The notes beneath the pieces were generated by a model. It searched no databases. It was not told the DNA's origin and saw only the letters and a program-made list of their open reading frames with translations. 64,000 nt of DNA from Perognathus longimembris pacificus. Its lineage: Eukaryota > Chordata > Mammalia > Rodentia > Heteromyidae. Below are positions 61,101 through 63,960 of this stretch, in pieces (the first letter of the stretch is position 1; every line of letters begins with the position of its first letter). The stretch covers positions 120,690,958 through 120,754,957 of the forward strand of contig NC_063161.1 of NCBI RefSeq assembly GCF_023159225.1, given 5' to 3'. Position numbers and translations under genes: made by a program.

Positions 61101-62294
61101 ATTTCATTTAATCAAAACTGGATTTTATATGAAGTTGAAAGTTTATAACTAACTTTGTTGCTTATATTTGAAATCTGAACATTAATCTTTAAAAACATAT
61201 CTGAACAATGAACCCACAGTTTAGCTATGCATAATTCTTCTAAGTTCCTCAAATAAAATGTCTTTTCCACTTAAATCAGATAAGCATTAGTATTGCTTTC
61301 TCAATGTTTTTATTTTACGTTCTACTTTTAATCAAAATAAACTTACATGTGGTCTCCTATTTTGTTATTTCTGGATCAAGACAGTGTTCACTTTGGACTA
61401 CGGTGCAGACATCTTGTTTCGATTATATATTTGCAGTGCTTGATTTATTCGCTTACTGTTAAGATATTATAAAACCAAATTGAGAAATTGAAAGAAATAC
61501 AAGAGAAAAATTGAATTAAATTGGGAGTTAGAATTATTTTCTTTTCCTTTCCTTAATCCAGCTTTACATATCTAAAGTTGAAATCTTGGTAAAAAAATGA
61601 GTTACATTTAGTCATCAATGAAATTACCCTTTATCTAATTCAAAAACAATTTGGGCTGGATCTGGGAAATCATTCAAACTCATGAGTACTATGAGCTTTT
61701 ACCTCGTTTGTAGTATTTATTCACAGTTAACTTTCTTGGCTTTACCAACAATATTTTGTGCTCTTTCTCTTGCATTTCAACTTCTTTTCATACTCATTTA
61801 GCACAAATTGTTCTCATTTACAGAAACACATTTCATTTTAGCAACAAGAGCTTACATCTGATAGATTCCTGTTTGGTGTGAGCCTAGGAACATAGGGCAA
61901 AATGCATATGGAAATAGTGGGAAGAGGCATGATGCAAATAAAACATATGGCTTTGCAGCCAGGAGTAGCTGGGCTTAACTCTTGACACTGGGAATAGTTG
62001 GGTAGTTATTAGCTGATCTGGCCTCTCTGAGTGGTGGCAGATAATATTCATGGCCTACAGAAGATCTTCTGGTCTTAAACATGTCTCATCTCTGCTCCTG
62101 CCTAGGCAAGAGTTACCCACGTATTGCACTAATCTTCATGTGTGCTGGCCTGGGGGACTGATTGATCTCATGTTGATAATAGCATTCTCTTCACGGACAC
62201 TATTCTTTTTCATCCTAGTTCATTGACTGGCTATTCAGCATCATGGAAAGTCCGAAAGAAGCCCTCTCAGCAAAGTGTAGAGATCTTTTAAAAG
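107..62294 (+). CDS. FOCAD: FOCAD (focadhesin), partial gene: 20 internal coding exons
   Basis: Joining 107-151, 5751-5859, 8568-8684, 11099-11337, 14435-14524, 20845-20992, 22896-23015, 24531-24653, 25113-25190, 25839-25910, 27546-27648, 29763-29843, 44619-44747, 46782-46897, 50005-50265, 50981-51070, 54698-54875, 57968-58065, 60114-60365 and 62219-62294 gives 2,525 nt with no internal stop and 841 complete codons. I recognise the product as focadhesin, a protein of about 1,800 residues. Known of the family: an all-helical HEAT/ARM-like cytoplasmic protein with a DUF3730 region and a focadhesin C-terminal region, reported at focal adhesions, as a glioma tumour-suppressor candidate, and as a stabiliser of the SKI mRNA-surveillance complex in liver disease. 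What is here is the C-terminal half: hydrophobic amphipathic helices, with no signal peptide and no convincing membrane span. The start codon, 5' exons, terminal exon, stop and UTRs lie outside. No frameshift or nonsense codon was seen, so the allele looks functional. Residue numbers in the exon entries count from the first complete codon in the window. Confidence 0.95.
205..330. repeat. AT-rich simple repeat
   Basis: Degenerate TA/TATATG-type low-complexity tract just downstream of exon 1. Confidence 0.85.
396..614 (-). repeat. B1-like/ID chimeric SINE
   Basis: Read on the - strand, a 7SL/B1-like head (sense words of the type gcctgtaatcc, degraded here) is followed by an ID-like unit (ctcaagtgtgagagcac). 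Highly diverged and T-rich at its + strand left edge, so old. Confidence 0.75.
675..885 (-). repeat. B1-like/ID chimeric SINE
   Basis: Second antisense copy of the same family, 60 bp after the first. Diagnostic + strand words are ggggcttgaactcagggcc near the left and cctcagatctcagcttcc near the right. Confidence 0.8.
1435..1611 (-). mobile_element. L1 3' end, severely 5'-truncated
   Basis: 177-bp antisense L1 3' UTR terminus with the family's polypyrimidine (sense polypurine) block and T-rich left end. Flanked by a perfect 14-bp target duplication, ttggtgggtctctt at 1421-1434 and 1612-1625. Confidence 0.9.
2860..3310. promoter_or_regulatory. Candidate conserved non-coding element
   Basis: Repeat-free block with clustered homeodomain-type words (ttaattaaaa, ataattattt) and a perfect octamer ATGCAAAT at 2981-2988. 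Regulatory function is inference only; no conservation data were available. Confidence 0.25.
3455..3597 (+). repeat. ID-like SINE unit with tetranucleotide tail
   Basis: A partial unit (gagctgtggctcaagtgg, then caagttcaagccccag) ends in a microsatellite tail of aatg, aata and aatt units from 3553 to 3597. Confidence 0.8.
3653..3848 (+). mobile_element. IDL dimeric SINE
   Basis: Sense copy: left tRNA-like unit with B-box word ggttcgattcc, right unit tggcgctgtgactcaag, A-rich tail. Flanking target duplication aaagatagttttttctg at 3636-3652 and 3849-3865. Confidence 0.92.
5024..5135 (+). repeat. ID-type SINE with A-rich tail
   Basis: Monomeric tRNA-derived unit (gtggtagagtacctgtctag, then aactcaaacccagtactgc) followed by an A/G-rich tail. 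Confidence 0.75.
5334..5560 (+). repeat. B1-like/ID chimeric SINE
   Basis: Sense copy with a B1-like head (gctactcaggaggttgatat), an ID-like unit and a CA-rich tail (cgtgcgcacacacacacaaa) containing several CpGs. Confidence 0.8.
5751..5859 (+). CDS. FOCAD: FOCAD window exon 2
   Basis: 109-nt exon, residues 16-51, beginning [20 protein letters not shown]. The alternating hydrophobic pattern is that of a HEAT-type helix, followed by a polar serine/acid-rich turn (SLSSDSDG). The acceptor is tttaatacag with a T-rich tract; the donor is gtgagt. The exon ends in phase 0 on GAG. Confidence 0.95.
6428..6690 (+). repeat. MIR, near full length
   Basis: Recognisable in order: the tRNA-like start (gccaagtggttaaaactat), the core (attagctctgtggcc; tttgccatctgtaaaatcc) and the end (gattaaatgaattactacat; aagctctcaataatagtaa). 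Ancient and diverged. Confidence 0.85.
7575..7785 (-). mobile_element. IDL dimeric SINE, young subfamily
   Basis: Antisense copy with T-tract at its left edge. Target duplication ctttgcttttatt at 7562-7574 and 7786-7798. Shares diagnostic variants (gtatccgaggcaggc; ggctatatccccagccc) with the copy at 53605-53800. Confidence 0.93.
8568..8684 (+). CDS. FOCAD: FOCAD window exon 3
   Basis: 117-nt, phase 0-0 exon of 39 codons (residues 52-90), containing [20 protein letters not shown]. The acceptor tctgtag follows a T/C-rich tract and the donor is gtaagt. Because it is a whole number of codons, skipping it would delete 39 residues without a frameshift. Confidence 0.95.
8685..11098 (+). other. FOCAD intron 3 (phase 0, 2.4 kb)
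   Basis: Mostly single-copy AT-rich DNA with a MER5-like remnant (8935-8997) and a short (CAAA)n tract near 9366-9399. Nothing else recognised. Confidence 0.88.
8935..8997 (+). repeat. MER5-like DNA transposon remnant
   Basis: Matches the right half of MER5-type elements from memory (agcattttgaaagctctc; gagtcaagaactactg). Short, so tentative. Confidence 0.45.
11099..11337 (+). CDS. FOCAD: FOCAD window exon 4
   Basis: 239-nt exon, residues 91-169 plus the first two bases of a split serine codon. It opens [20 protein letters not shown], an alanine-rich helix, and continues through a lysine/glutamate stretch ([12 protein letters not shown]) to [16 protein letters not shown]. The acceptor is tgtcctag. 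The donor gtatag is a weak match to consensus. The exon ends in phase 2. Confidence 0.96.
12613..12710. repeat. (GT)n(GA)n(GT)n compound microsatellite
   Basis: About 29 GT units, 14 GA units and 6 GT units without interruption. Confidence 0.98.
12878..13082 (-). mobile_element. IDL dimeric SINE
   Basis: Antisense copy with a long T-tract. Target duplication ctgtggcaagtctttt (12862-12877) and, with one mismatch, ctgtggcgagtctttt (13083-13098). Confidence 0.93.
14435..14524 (+). CDS. FOCAD: FOCAD window exon 5
   Basis: 90-nt exon, residues 170-200, including [19 protein letters not shown]. Its first base completes the serine split from exon 4, and it ends with AA, which needs the C of exon 6 for asparagine. 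The acceptor is ttatctag and the donor gtatgt. The phase-2 end was what required the exon at 20845 to exist, because the exon at 22896 starts in phase 0. Confidence 0.94.
15119..15369 (+). repeat. B1-like/ID chimeric SINE
   Basis: Sense copy: ggtggctcgtgcctgtaat head, tctccaattaactaccag linker, ID-like unit and an (aat)n tail. Confidence 0.88.
15559..15782 (+). mobile_element. IDL dimeric SINE with long poly(A)
   Basis: Sense copy ending in a run of about 29 A. Target duplication tcaaatgatggg at 15547-15558 and 15783-15794. Confidence 0.93.
15937..16081. repeat. Polypyrimidine tract
   Basis: About 145 bp almost entirely C and T on the + strand, broken only by a few A/G. Capable of triplex (H-DNA) structure in principle. 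Confidence 0.9.
16640..16845 (-). repeat. Old B4/ID-B1-like SINE
   Basis: Antisense ID-like portion (gggcttgaacttgggacctc) joined to a B1-like portion (cctgtgaagctgggatta). Heavily diverged. Confidence 0.5.
17291..17304 (-). promoter_or_regulatory. CTCF consensus motif
   Basis: The - strand reads CCACTAGATGGCAG, a full match to the CTCF core CCASYAGRKGGCRS. The site lies outside any recognised SINE. Binding is inferred from the motif alone. Confidence 0.5.
17395..17455. repeat. MIR-like fragment
   Basis: The words aataacatttgtatatcac and agagcaaagtgctatgcaa resemble a MIR/MIR3 terminal part. Weak. Confidence 0.35.
18746..18880 (+). repeat. B1-like/ID SINE remnant
   Basis: Internally deleted sense copy: ccctgtaatcctagct, then gaagatcaaggtttaaaacc and ttgagttcaaggcacagta. 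Confidence 0.65.
19465..19620 (+). repeat. MIR remnant
   Basis: Diverged MIR core resemblance (cctgtgtgaacttgaacaaa; aaccctgaagcctatct). Confidence 0.5.
20408..20625 (-). repeat. B1-like/ID chimeric SINE
   Basis: Antisense copy ending about 220 bp before exon 6. Words: ccagtactgaggcttgattc, cacttgagccacaatgcca, gatctcagcctcctgagtag. Confidence 0.85.
20845..20992 (+). CDS. FOCAD: FOCAD window exon 6
   Basis: 148-nt exon, residues 201-249, beginning [19 protein letters not shown] and ending [10 protein letters not shown]. The acceptor is unusual: the 25 bases before it contain only one short pyrimidine run and end gggcatccaag|C. The donor gtaggg is acceptable. The boundary is supported because it is the position that both completes the AA left by exon 5 and leaves phase 0 for exon 7. 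Confidence 0.93.
21485..21760. promoter_or_regulatory. GC-richer repeat-free island
   Basis: A block of balanced base composition in AT-rich intron, with no recognised repeat or splice-bounded frame. Could be a conserved element or decayed repeat; function is not shown. Confidence 0.2.
22235..22320. repeat. TA/TG-rich simple repeat
   Basis: Degenerate tatgta/tataca tract. Confidence 0.8.
22615..22735 (+). repeat. Probable MIR
   Basis: Words cttgagtttgaatcatatta and tgagcctcaaactccccatc fit the MIR core. Diverged. Confidence 0.5.
22896..23015 (+). CDS. FOCAD: FOCAD window exon 7
   Basis: 120-nt, phase 0-0 exon of 40 codons (residues 250-289), starting [20 protein letters not shown] and ending with an acidic/amphipathic helix to HNQQ. 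The acceptor is strong (ttttttcttgtctcag). The donor CAG|gttgga departs from consensus at intron positions +3 to +5, so this may be a weakly defined exon that can be skipped in frame. Confidence 0.94.
23111..23178. repeat. (GT)n/(CTGT)n compound microsatellite
   Basis: GT dinucleotides passing into mixed ctgt and gtgtct units. It lies about 95 bp after the atypical donor of exon 7. Confidence 0.95.
23500..23842 (+). repeat. Ancient L1M 3' end
   Basis: Sense-orientation 3' terminus of an old mammalian L1, seen in words such as ttgcaagggaagtactgtat, gtcatagagacagaaagtca and ttttattacataaaaattgg. Confidence 0.85.
24531..24653 (+). CDS. FOCAD: FOCAD window exon 8
   Basis: 123-nt, phase 0-0 exon of 41 codons (residues 290-330): [20 protein letters not shown], then a basic stretch with [12 protein letters not shown]. 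The acceptor atttatacag follows a long T-rich tract; the donor is gtagag. Confidence 0.95.
24654..25112 (+). other. FOCAD intron 8 (phase 0, 0.46 kb)
   Basis: Shortest complete intron in the window; AT-rich, no repeat or gene recognised. Confidence 0.9.
25113..25190 (+). CDS. FOCAD: FOCAD window exon 9
   Basis: 78-nt, phase 0-0 exon of 26 codons (residues 331-356), starting [20 protein letters not shown]. The acceptor is ctttgttttcag and the donor gtaaaa. It forms one hydrophobic helix followed by a glycine/acid turn (SEGDAMQ). Confidence 0.95.
25191..25838 (+). other. FOCAD intron 9 (phase 0, 0.65 kb)
   Basis: AT-rich single-copy sequence; no repeat or gene recognised. Confidence 0.9.
25839..25910 (+). 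CDS. FOCAD: FOCAD window exon 10
   Basis: 72-nt, phase 0-0 exon of 24 codons (residues 357-380), containing [16 protein letters not shown]. The acceptor is tattattttag and the donor gtgaga. With exons 8 and 9 it makes a run of short in-frame exons. Confidence 0.95.
26290..26368 (-). repeat. ID-like SINE remnant
   Basis: Antisense tRNA-like unit: gatggaacccaaggccttgc, then gctgagttatgtccccagtc. Confidence 0.65.
26429..26486 (+). mobile_element. 58-bp L1 3'-terminal micro-insertion
   Basis: Only the last about 45 bp of the rodent L1 3' UTR (acatcactttgacaataaag) plus an A-rich tail, between target duplications aaaacctgatcctg at 26415-26428 and 26487-26500. Confidence 0.88.
27546..27648 (+). 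CDS. FOCAD: FOCAD window exon 11
   Basis: 103-nt exon, residues 381-414 plus one base of a split valine. It starts [20 protein letters not shown] and ends in a serine-rich segment ([11 protein letters not shown]). The acceptor is tttcatttctag and the donor gtaaga. It ends in phase 1. Confidence 0.95.
27720..27990 (-). repeat. MIR remnants
   Basis: Two antisense MIR-like pieces: 27720-27840 (tcacatggcagaaaatagtg) and 27895-27990 (agaatctgaggctcagagaa). Confidence 0.65.
28152..28436 (-). repeat. Old B4-like/B1-ID SINE
   Basis: Antisense: an ID-like end (gagcctcatacttgcaaggg; ccatgagccactccaccag) followed by a B1-like end (tgcccaggttggtctcaaac). Confidence 0.55.
29763..29843 (+). CDS. FOCAD: FOCAD window exon 12 (GC donor)
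   Basis: 81-nt exon, phase 1-1, residues 415-441 with split codons at both ends: [20 protein letters not shown], then ITAGKK. The acceptor is tgtctccacag. The donor reads AAAAAAAG|gcaagt, so the following intron begins GC, not GT. No GT at this position would keep the frame to exon 13, and apart from the C at +2 the site matches the AG|GTAAGT consensus, as is typical of true GC-AG introns. Confidence 0.94.
31370..31800. promoter_or_regulatory. Candidate conserved non-coding element
   Basis: 430 bp without recognisable repeats and less AT-biased than its flanks, in the GC-AG intron. It includes dense non-repetitive stretches such as gaggccgtgggaggctgac and gggatggccaaaagcggagg. No coding frame is bounded by splice sites. 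Regulatory role is inferred only. Confidence 0.3.
33870..33925. repeat. TA/CA-rich simple repeat
   Basis: Degenerate tatata/cacaca alternating purine-pyrimidine run. Confidence 0.85.
34171..34310 (+). repeat. MIR, 5' half
   Basis: Clear MIR start: gtagaggttaaaagtgtggg, gccagactgcctgggttta, ccttgctggctatgcaaatt. Confidence 0.85.
34505..35148 (-). mobile_element. L1 3' end, 5'-truncated
   Basis: About 640 bp of antisense L1: the last roughly 35 codons of ORF2 (- strand [20 protein letters not shown]), then the 3' UTR with its G-rich polypurine block (+ strand C-runs at 34612-34651). I could not define the target duplication. Confidence 0.88.
35829..36120 (+). repeat. ID-type SINE split by a later SINE
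   Basis: Outer element with left part gttgaacacttgcctagcat and right part tggtttgatccacaacaaaa. It is interrupted at 35890 by an antisense IDL and continues after 36105. Confidence 0.75.
35890..36089 (-). mobile_element. IDL dimeric SINE nested in an ID SINE
   Basis: Antisense copy whose target duplication (caaggcccttggtttg, 35874-35889; caaggcccatggtttg, 36090-36105, one mismatch) lies inside the older ID element. Confidence 0.9.
36119..36205. repeat. Polypurine tract
   Basis: G/A-rich low-complexity run (gga/gaaa units), probably grown from the ID SINE tail. Confidence 0.85.
37404..37659 (+). repeat. B1-like/ID chimeric SINE (left arm of an inverted pair)
   Basis: Well-preserved sense copy: ctgatggctcatgcctataa head, tttccaattaaccaccag linker, gagttcaagccccatgacc end, (aat)n tail. 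Confidence 0.9.
37665..37765 (+). repeat. L2-like 3' fragment
   Basis: Words taaatgcttagaacagact and ctggcatatagtagtactca fit L2 3' ends. Confidence 0.6.
37951..38191 (-). repeat. B1-like/ID chimeric SINE (right arm of an inverted pair)
   Basis: Antisense copy: cctggggcttgaactctgaa, attggagataagagttgcat, tgacccaccggtgcccag. It sits 291 bp from the sense copy. Confidence 0.9.
38908..39033 (+). repeat. L2 3' end
   Basis: Characteristic L2 words in order: ataagctccatgatggcagg, gaacagtgctcaatatctaa, cccaataaacacttgagtta. Confidence 0.75.
40447..40583 (-). repeat. B1 SINE
   Basis: Antisense 7SL-derived B1: ctgtagcctaggctggcttt, then gagtgctgggaatgtgcatc. Confidence 0.8.
40713..40767. repeat. 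(TG)n microsatellite
   Basis: About 27 uninterrupted TG units abutting a SINE. Confidence 0.98.
40768..40972 (-). repeat. B1-like/ID chimeric SINE
   Basis: Antisense copy: ctaccacttgagccacccct, ttaattggagatgagaatct, gcataaatcttcagcacctg. The TG microsatellite occupies its A-tail side. Confidence 0.8.
41501..41699 (+). mobile_element. IDL dimeric SINE
   Basis: Sense copy close to consensus, with A-box-like tggcctagtgg and B-box-like ggttcgattcc. Target duplication aagtttgtatt at 41490-41500 and 41700-41710. Confidence 0.95.
42275..42371 (-). mobile_element. Monomeric (left-half) IDL SINE
   Basis: 97-bp antisense insertion holding only the tRNA-like left unit plus T-tract. Perfect target duplication tctgttttatttct at 42261-42274 and 42372-42385, so it inserted at this length. 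Confidence 0.9.
42723..42923 (-). mobile_element. IDL dimeric SINE
   Basis: Antisense copy close to consensus. Perfect 17-bp target duplication cctcaactaaatttttt at 42706-42722 and 42924-42940. Confidence 0.95.
43029..43147 (-). mobile_element. IDL dimeric SINE, left unit missing
   Basis: Antisense right unit with T-tract. The element stops where a (TA)n run begins, so the other half is deleted or replaced. Confidence 0.85.
43148..43192. repeat. (AT)n microsatellite
   Basis: About 22 AT units, starting where the tatatatgtgg-like word of the IDL SINE would be. Confidence 0.97.
43214..43456 (-). mobile_element. L1 3' end, 5'-truncated
   Basis: 243-bp antisense L1 3' UTR with the C-rich (sense G-rich) block. 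Perfect target duplication gtaatctattttt at 43201-43213 and 43457-43469, within the ancient L1. Confidence 0.92.
44619..44747 (+). CDS. FOCAD: FOCAD window exon 13
   Basis: 129-nt exon, phase 1-1, residues 442-484, beginning [20 protein letters not shown] and continuing to [15 protein letters not shown]. The acceptor ttccttcctattacag serves the GC-AG intron 12. The donor is gtaaat. A whole number of codons, so it could be skipped in frame. Confidence 0.95.
44830..45290. repeat. Old interspersed repeat, family unresolved
   Basis: Landmarks resemble a common mammalian repeat that I cannot name: ttaccatacagttctgaagt, aacttcttttgccatgtgat, gggattgggatgtggatatg. It was also checked as a possible gene and has no splice-bounded frame. 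Confidence 0.5.
45770..45820. repeat. C/T-rich low-complexity tract
   Basis: Runs of ctctct and cctccctcc. Confidence 0.8.
46782..46897 (+). CDS. FOCAD: FOCAD window exon 14
   Basis: 116-nt exon, residues 485-523, beginning [20 protein letters not shown], then an alanine/leucine helix and [11 protein letters not shown]. The acceptor is a very strong pyrimidine tract (ttccttttttctctttcag); the donor is gtatgt. It enters in phase 1 and leaves in phase 0. Confidence 0.95.
48085..48278 (-). mobile_element. IDL dimeric SINE
   Basis: Antisense, somewhat diverged. Target duplication caaatgggcct at 48074-48084 and 48279-48289. Confidence 0.9.
48352..48601 (-). repeat. B1-like/ID chimeric SINE
   Basis: Antisense, with a (tttg)n left edge, cttggggcttgaactcaggg and gaagctaggattacaggtac. 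Confidence 0.85.
48965..49200 (-). repeat. Possible L1 3' remnant
   Basis: T-rich sequence (tttcaacatttctatacata; cccctttactcctttcta) resembles an antisense rodent L1 tail. Weak. Confidence 0.35.
50005..50265 (+). CDS. FOCAD: FOCAD window exon 15
   Basis: 261-nt, phase 0-0 exon of 87 codons (residues 524-610), the longest in the window. It contains [20 protein letters not shown], a cysteine-bearing loop ([14 protein letters not shown]) and [20 protein letters not shown]. The acceptor is tttatatccag and the donor gtgagg. It falls in the part I assign to the conserved focadhesin C-terminal region. Confidence 0.96.
50266..50980 (+). other. FOCAD intron 15 (phase 0, 0.7 kb)
   Basis: Short intron whose one recognisable element is a severely truncated L1 3' terminus with A-rich tail (50789-50856). 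Confidence 0.88.
50789..50856 (+). mobile_element. L1 3'-terminal fragment
   Basis: Only the L1 terminus (gaaactgtaacctctctgta) with an A-rich tail. Target duplication not clear. Confidence 0.75.
50981..51070 (+). CDS. FOCAD: FOCAD window exon 16
   Basis: 90-nt, phase 0-0 exon of 30 codons (residues 611-640): [20 protein letters not shown], followed by [10 protein letters not shown]. The acceptor is cttttctttaccag. The donor ACG|gtaata has a non-G last exon context and a weak +5/+6. Confidence 0.95.
51262..51462 (-). repeat. B1-like/ID chimeric SINE
   Basis: Antisense copy: tactggggcttgaactcagg, attagagataagagtcccat, atttacaagcatgagccag. Lies 190 bp after exon 16. Confidence 0.87.
51909..52070 (+). 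mobile_element. MER5A-like hAT-Charlie DNA transposon
   Basis: 162-bp non-autonomous element bounded by inverted-terminal words cagtggtcaaactgtggtc and gcgtcactactg. Internal words ggagaattctcaagcctcac fit MER5A. Target duplication is not evident. Confidence 0.7.
52135..52380 (+). repeat. MIR, near full length
   Basis: Words in MIR order: gagaatgaactctggtacca, gtgtgaccttggttatgttt, ccctaaaatgaagataatag, cagtaattatttattatgg. Confidence 0.85.
52605..52790 (+). repeat. MIR
   Basis: Second sense MIR: gcaaagagcacagagcctag, cttcagtttcttcacctata. Confidence 0.75.
53275..53484 (-). mobile_element. IDL dimeric SINE
   Basis: Antisense. Imperfect target duplication around tactcatga (53264-53272 and 53485-53493). 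First of two tandem antisense copies. Confidence 0.9.
53605..53800 (-). mobile_element. IDL dimeric SINE, young subfamily
   Basis: Antisense. Perfect 16-bp target duplication ccccagaaagcatttt at 53589-53604 and 53801-53816. Shares subfamily variants with 7575-7785. Confidence 0.95.
54698..54875 (+). CDS. FOCAD: FOCAD window exon 17
   Basis: 178-nt exon, residues 641-699 plus one base. It begins [20 protein letters not shown] and runs through [20 protein letters not shown] to RIVSHANT. The acceptor is tttctttttatgcag and the donor gtgagg. It ends in phase 1. Reading through the donor stays open for about 80 nt, which makes an artificial longer ORF. Confidence 0.96.
55310..56876 (+). mobile_element. 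L1 insertion with 5' inversion (twin priming)
   Basis: 1.57-kb rodent L1 between perfect 16-bp target duplications aaaaagactaaaacct (55294-55309, 56877-56892). 55310-55825 is inverted and encodes, on the - strand, an ORF2 segment ([19 protein letters not shown]). 55823-56876 is sense: the ORF2 C-terminal part ([20 protein letters not shown]), the 3' UTR with G-rich block and an A-rich tail. The two arms are nearly contiguous in ORF2 order and meet at 55823-55826. ORF2 is interrupted by a frameshift near 56268, so the copy is not coding-competent. Confidence 0.93.
56727..56763 (+). other. Predicted G-quadruplex in the L1 3' UTR
   Basis: Six successive runs of three or more G separated by 1-4 bases on the + strand, inside the L1 3' UTR polypurine tract. 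Same-sense as FOCAD, so it could also form in pre-mRNA. Confidence 0.6.
57968..58065 (+). CDS. FOCAD: FOCAD window exon 18
   Basis: 98-nt exon, residues 700-732, with [20 protein letters not shown]. The acceptor is cctctttgtttcag. The donor GAG|gtacaa is weak at +4 to +6. It enters in phase 1 and ends in phase 0. Confidence 0.95.
58130..58420. repeat. Old interspersed repeat, family unresolved
   Basis: Landmarks of a widespread mammalian repeat I cannot name: aaagctgctcactgcattgc, cctaaaggttccactgcttt, gtaacacatgggcttgtaag. Confidence 0.55.
58436..58602. repeat. Polypyrimidine tract
   Basis: About 165 bp of C/T on the + strand, mostly ct and cctctct units with rare interruptions. Confidence 0.92.
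58603..58800 (-). repeat. B1-like/ID SINE remnant
   Basis: Antisense copy: gtactggagtttcatctaag on the left and gtagctaggactgcaggcat on the right. The pyrimidine tract occupies its tail side. Confidence 0.7.
59859..59919 (+). mobile_element. L1 3'-terminal fragment
   Basis: About 60 bp: tatgaaactgtaactcctct, then tttcactttgacaataagg and a short A-run. Another extreme 5' truncation. Confidence 0.8.
60114..60365 (+). CDS. FOCAD: FOCAD window exon 19
   Basis: 252-nt, phase 0-0 exon of 84 codons (residues 733-816). It begins [20 protein letters not shown], hydrophobic enough to resemble a membrane span, but the family is cytoplasmic and a buried helix is more likely. A tryptophan/proline-rich loop ([13 protein letters not shown]) and [20 protein letters not shown] follow. 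The acceptor is tttttaattgtag and the donor gtgagg. GC content is higher than in the other exons. Confidence 0.96.
60366..62218 (+). other. FOCAD intron 19 (phase 0, 1.9 kb)
   Basis: Single-copy sequence with one probable MIR remnant (61945-62050). No gene recognised. Confidence 0.88.
61945..62050 (+). repeat. Probable MIR remnant
   Basis: Words tttgcagccaggagtagctg and gtagttattagctgatctgg fit the MIR 5' core. Confidence 0.5.
62219..62294 (+). CDS. FOCAD: FOCAD window exon 20 (last coding exon inside the window)
   Basis: 76-nt exon, residues 817-841 plus one base: [20 protein letters not shown], then RDLLK. The acceptor is tttttcatcctag; the donor AAAAG|gtatta is weak. It ends in phase 1 with no stop codon, so at least one further coding exon must lie beyond 64000. 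I found no acceptor in 62295-64000 followed by a plausible focadhesin C-terminus. Confidence 0.94.
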
Positions 62295-63347
62295 GTATTA
62301 CACTTCACACTTTTGCCCAATGTAGATGCAAAGCATCGACTCTTGTCTGGGATACGGAACAGCATATTGTAATACTGGCATATGAAAGAGCTCCACTTCA
62401 TGTTATCTCAGTAATCGAGAGTGATCACTAATGTAGCATTTTGAGCCAAAACCTGGGTTCTAAAAATGTTCCAGTGCTTCTAAATTTAACTTTTAGGTTG
62501 TACTTGTCATCTGTGCCTTGGAACTTAGGGATCTGGTGCCAGTAGCTGCTGCTGTTGTCCTGGATTTACTGTATGATAATACACTGAATGTGTCATTTCT
62601 GTTGGCCTGTTCTGTGATAATTTATCTGGTCTTTCTATTTTCCAAAAAACAAGAATTTGTGAGTTGTGATTTTTCTTTCTAATCCAAAGTGCATGGGAAA
62701 CCTATGGATGATGGAATAGTGCTTCACATGATTCTAGTAAAACTTAGAACTTCACTAAAAATCTAGACTTTGATCTGATCCCCAGAGACTTGCTGACTCT
62801 ATTCCTTTTCCTCTAAGAGTTTGAACTCATTTTTAATGATCCTGGGCCCATAATATCATTGGTTCCTCCAAACAAATATCTTACGATACAAAGTTAATAT
62901 ATTTGCTGATACCAAAGTGTAAAACAGTCCAAGGAAGCATGAATTCACTTAATTATATTCTCATGAGCTTACTATTAAAGTCACAACACTTGTGTAACCT
63001 GGCTTATATATATTCCTTCACATTCCTACATTTTACATATATTTGTAGTAGTATTGCAAAATAAGATATGTGATAAGTTACCTAAAAGGATTTCTCAGAA
63101 TTTGTCTTCTTTAAATTGACCCCCAAGAGACACATGACTGTGCAGAAACTATGATGTATGAGTATATGTCCAAATATAATTTACTACAGTCATACCTGTT
63201 CTGTTGATATAAGAGCTCACTTTTGTAGTATTGTAGGTTTTGTATTTTTGGCTTTAAGTAAGTACCTAATGTAGATAACATATTTATGTAGAAAAAAGAT
63301 TAAGTAGATTTATATTAAATACAATTTTTATAAAAGGAAAACACATG

Positions 63348-63557
63348 GGGTTGGGGATATGGCCTAGTGGCAAAAGTGCTTGCCTCTTATACATGAAGCC
63401 CTGGGTTCAATTCCCCAGCACCACATATACAGAAAACGGCCAGAAGTGGCGCTGTGGCTCAAGTGGTAGAGTGCTAGCCTTGAGCAAAAAGAAGCCAGGG
63501 ACAGTGCTCAGGCCCTGAGTCCAAAGCCCAGGACTGGCCAAAAAAAAAAAAAAAAAA
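63348..63557 (+). mobile_element. IDL dimeric SINE
   Basis: Sense copy near consensus with a poly(A) of about 20. Perfect 16-bp target duplication aaaaggaaaacacatg at 63332-63347 and 63558-63573. Confidence 0.95.
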
Positions 63558-63737
63558 AAAAGGAAAACACATGTAATTAGCACTCATGTAATTAGGAACA
63601 TCTTTAGTCTCCCAGAAATCAGTTTCCAGTTCATCTTTGCAAACTTCATTATTAACTGAATACACAGTAACTGAAAAACTTTCCACCAACCTTTAAAATG
63701 GTTTTTTTTTTCAAAATTCAATGTGTATACTTTATTT

Positions 63738-63960
63738 TTGTTCTTATTTATTGTCAAAGTGATGTACACAGAGGTTACAGTTTCATACATTAGGCATTGG
63801 ATACATTTCTTATACTGTTTGTTACCTCCTCCCTCATTCCCCCCTCCCCCCTCCCCCTTTCCCTCTCCCCCCATGAGTTGTTCAGTTGGTTTACACCAGT
63901 TTTGCAAGTATTGCTTTTGTAGTCGTTTGTCTTATTATCCTGTGTCTCTCGAGTTTGGCC
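63738..63960 (-). mobile_element. L1 3' end, 5'-truncated
   Basis: Antisense L1 3' UTR with C-runs (63839-63872) matching the sense G-rich block. The 5' limit is uncertain and may continue toward the window end. Confidence 0.85.
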
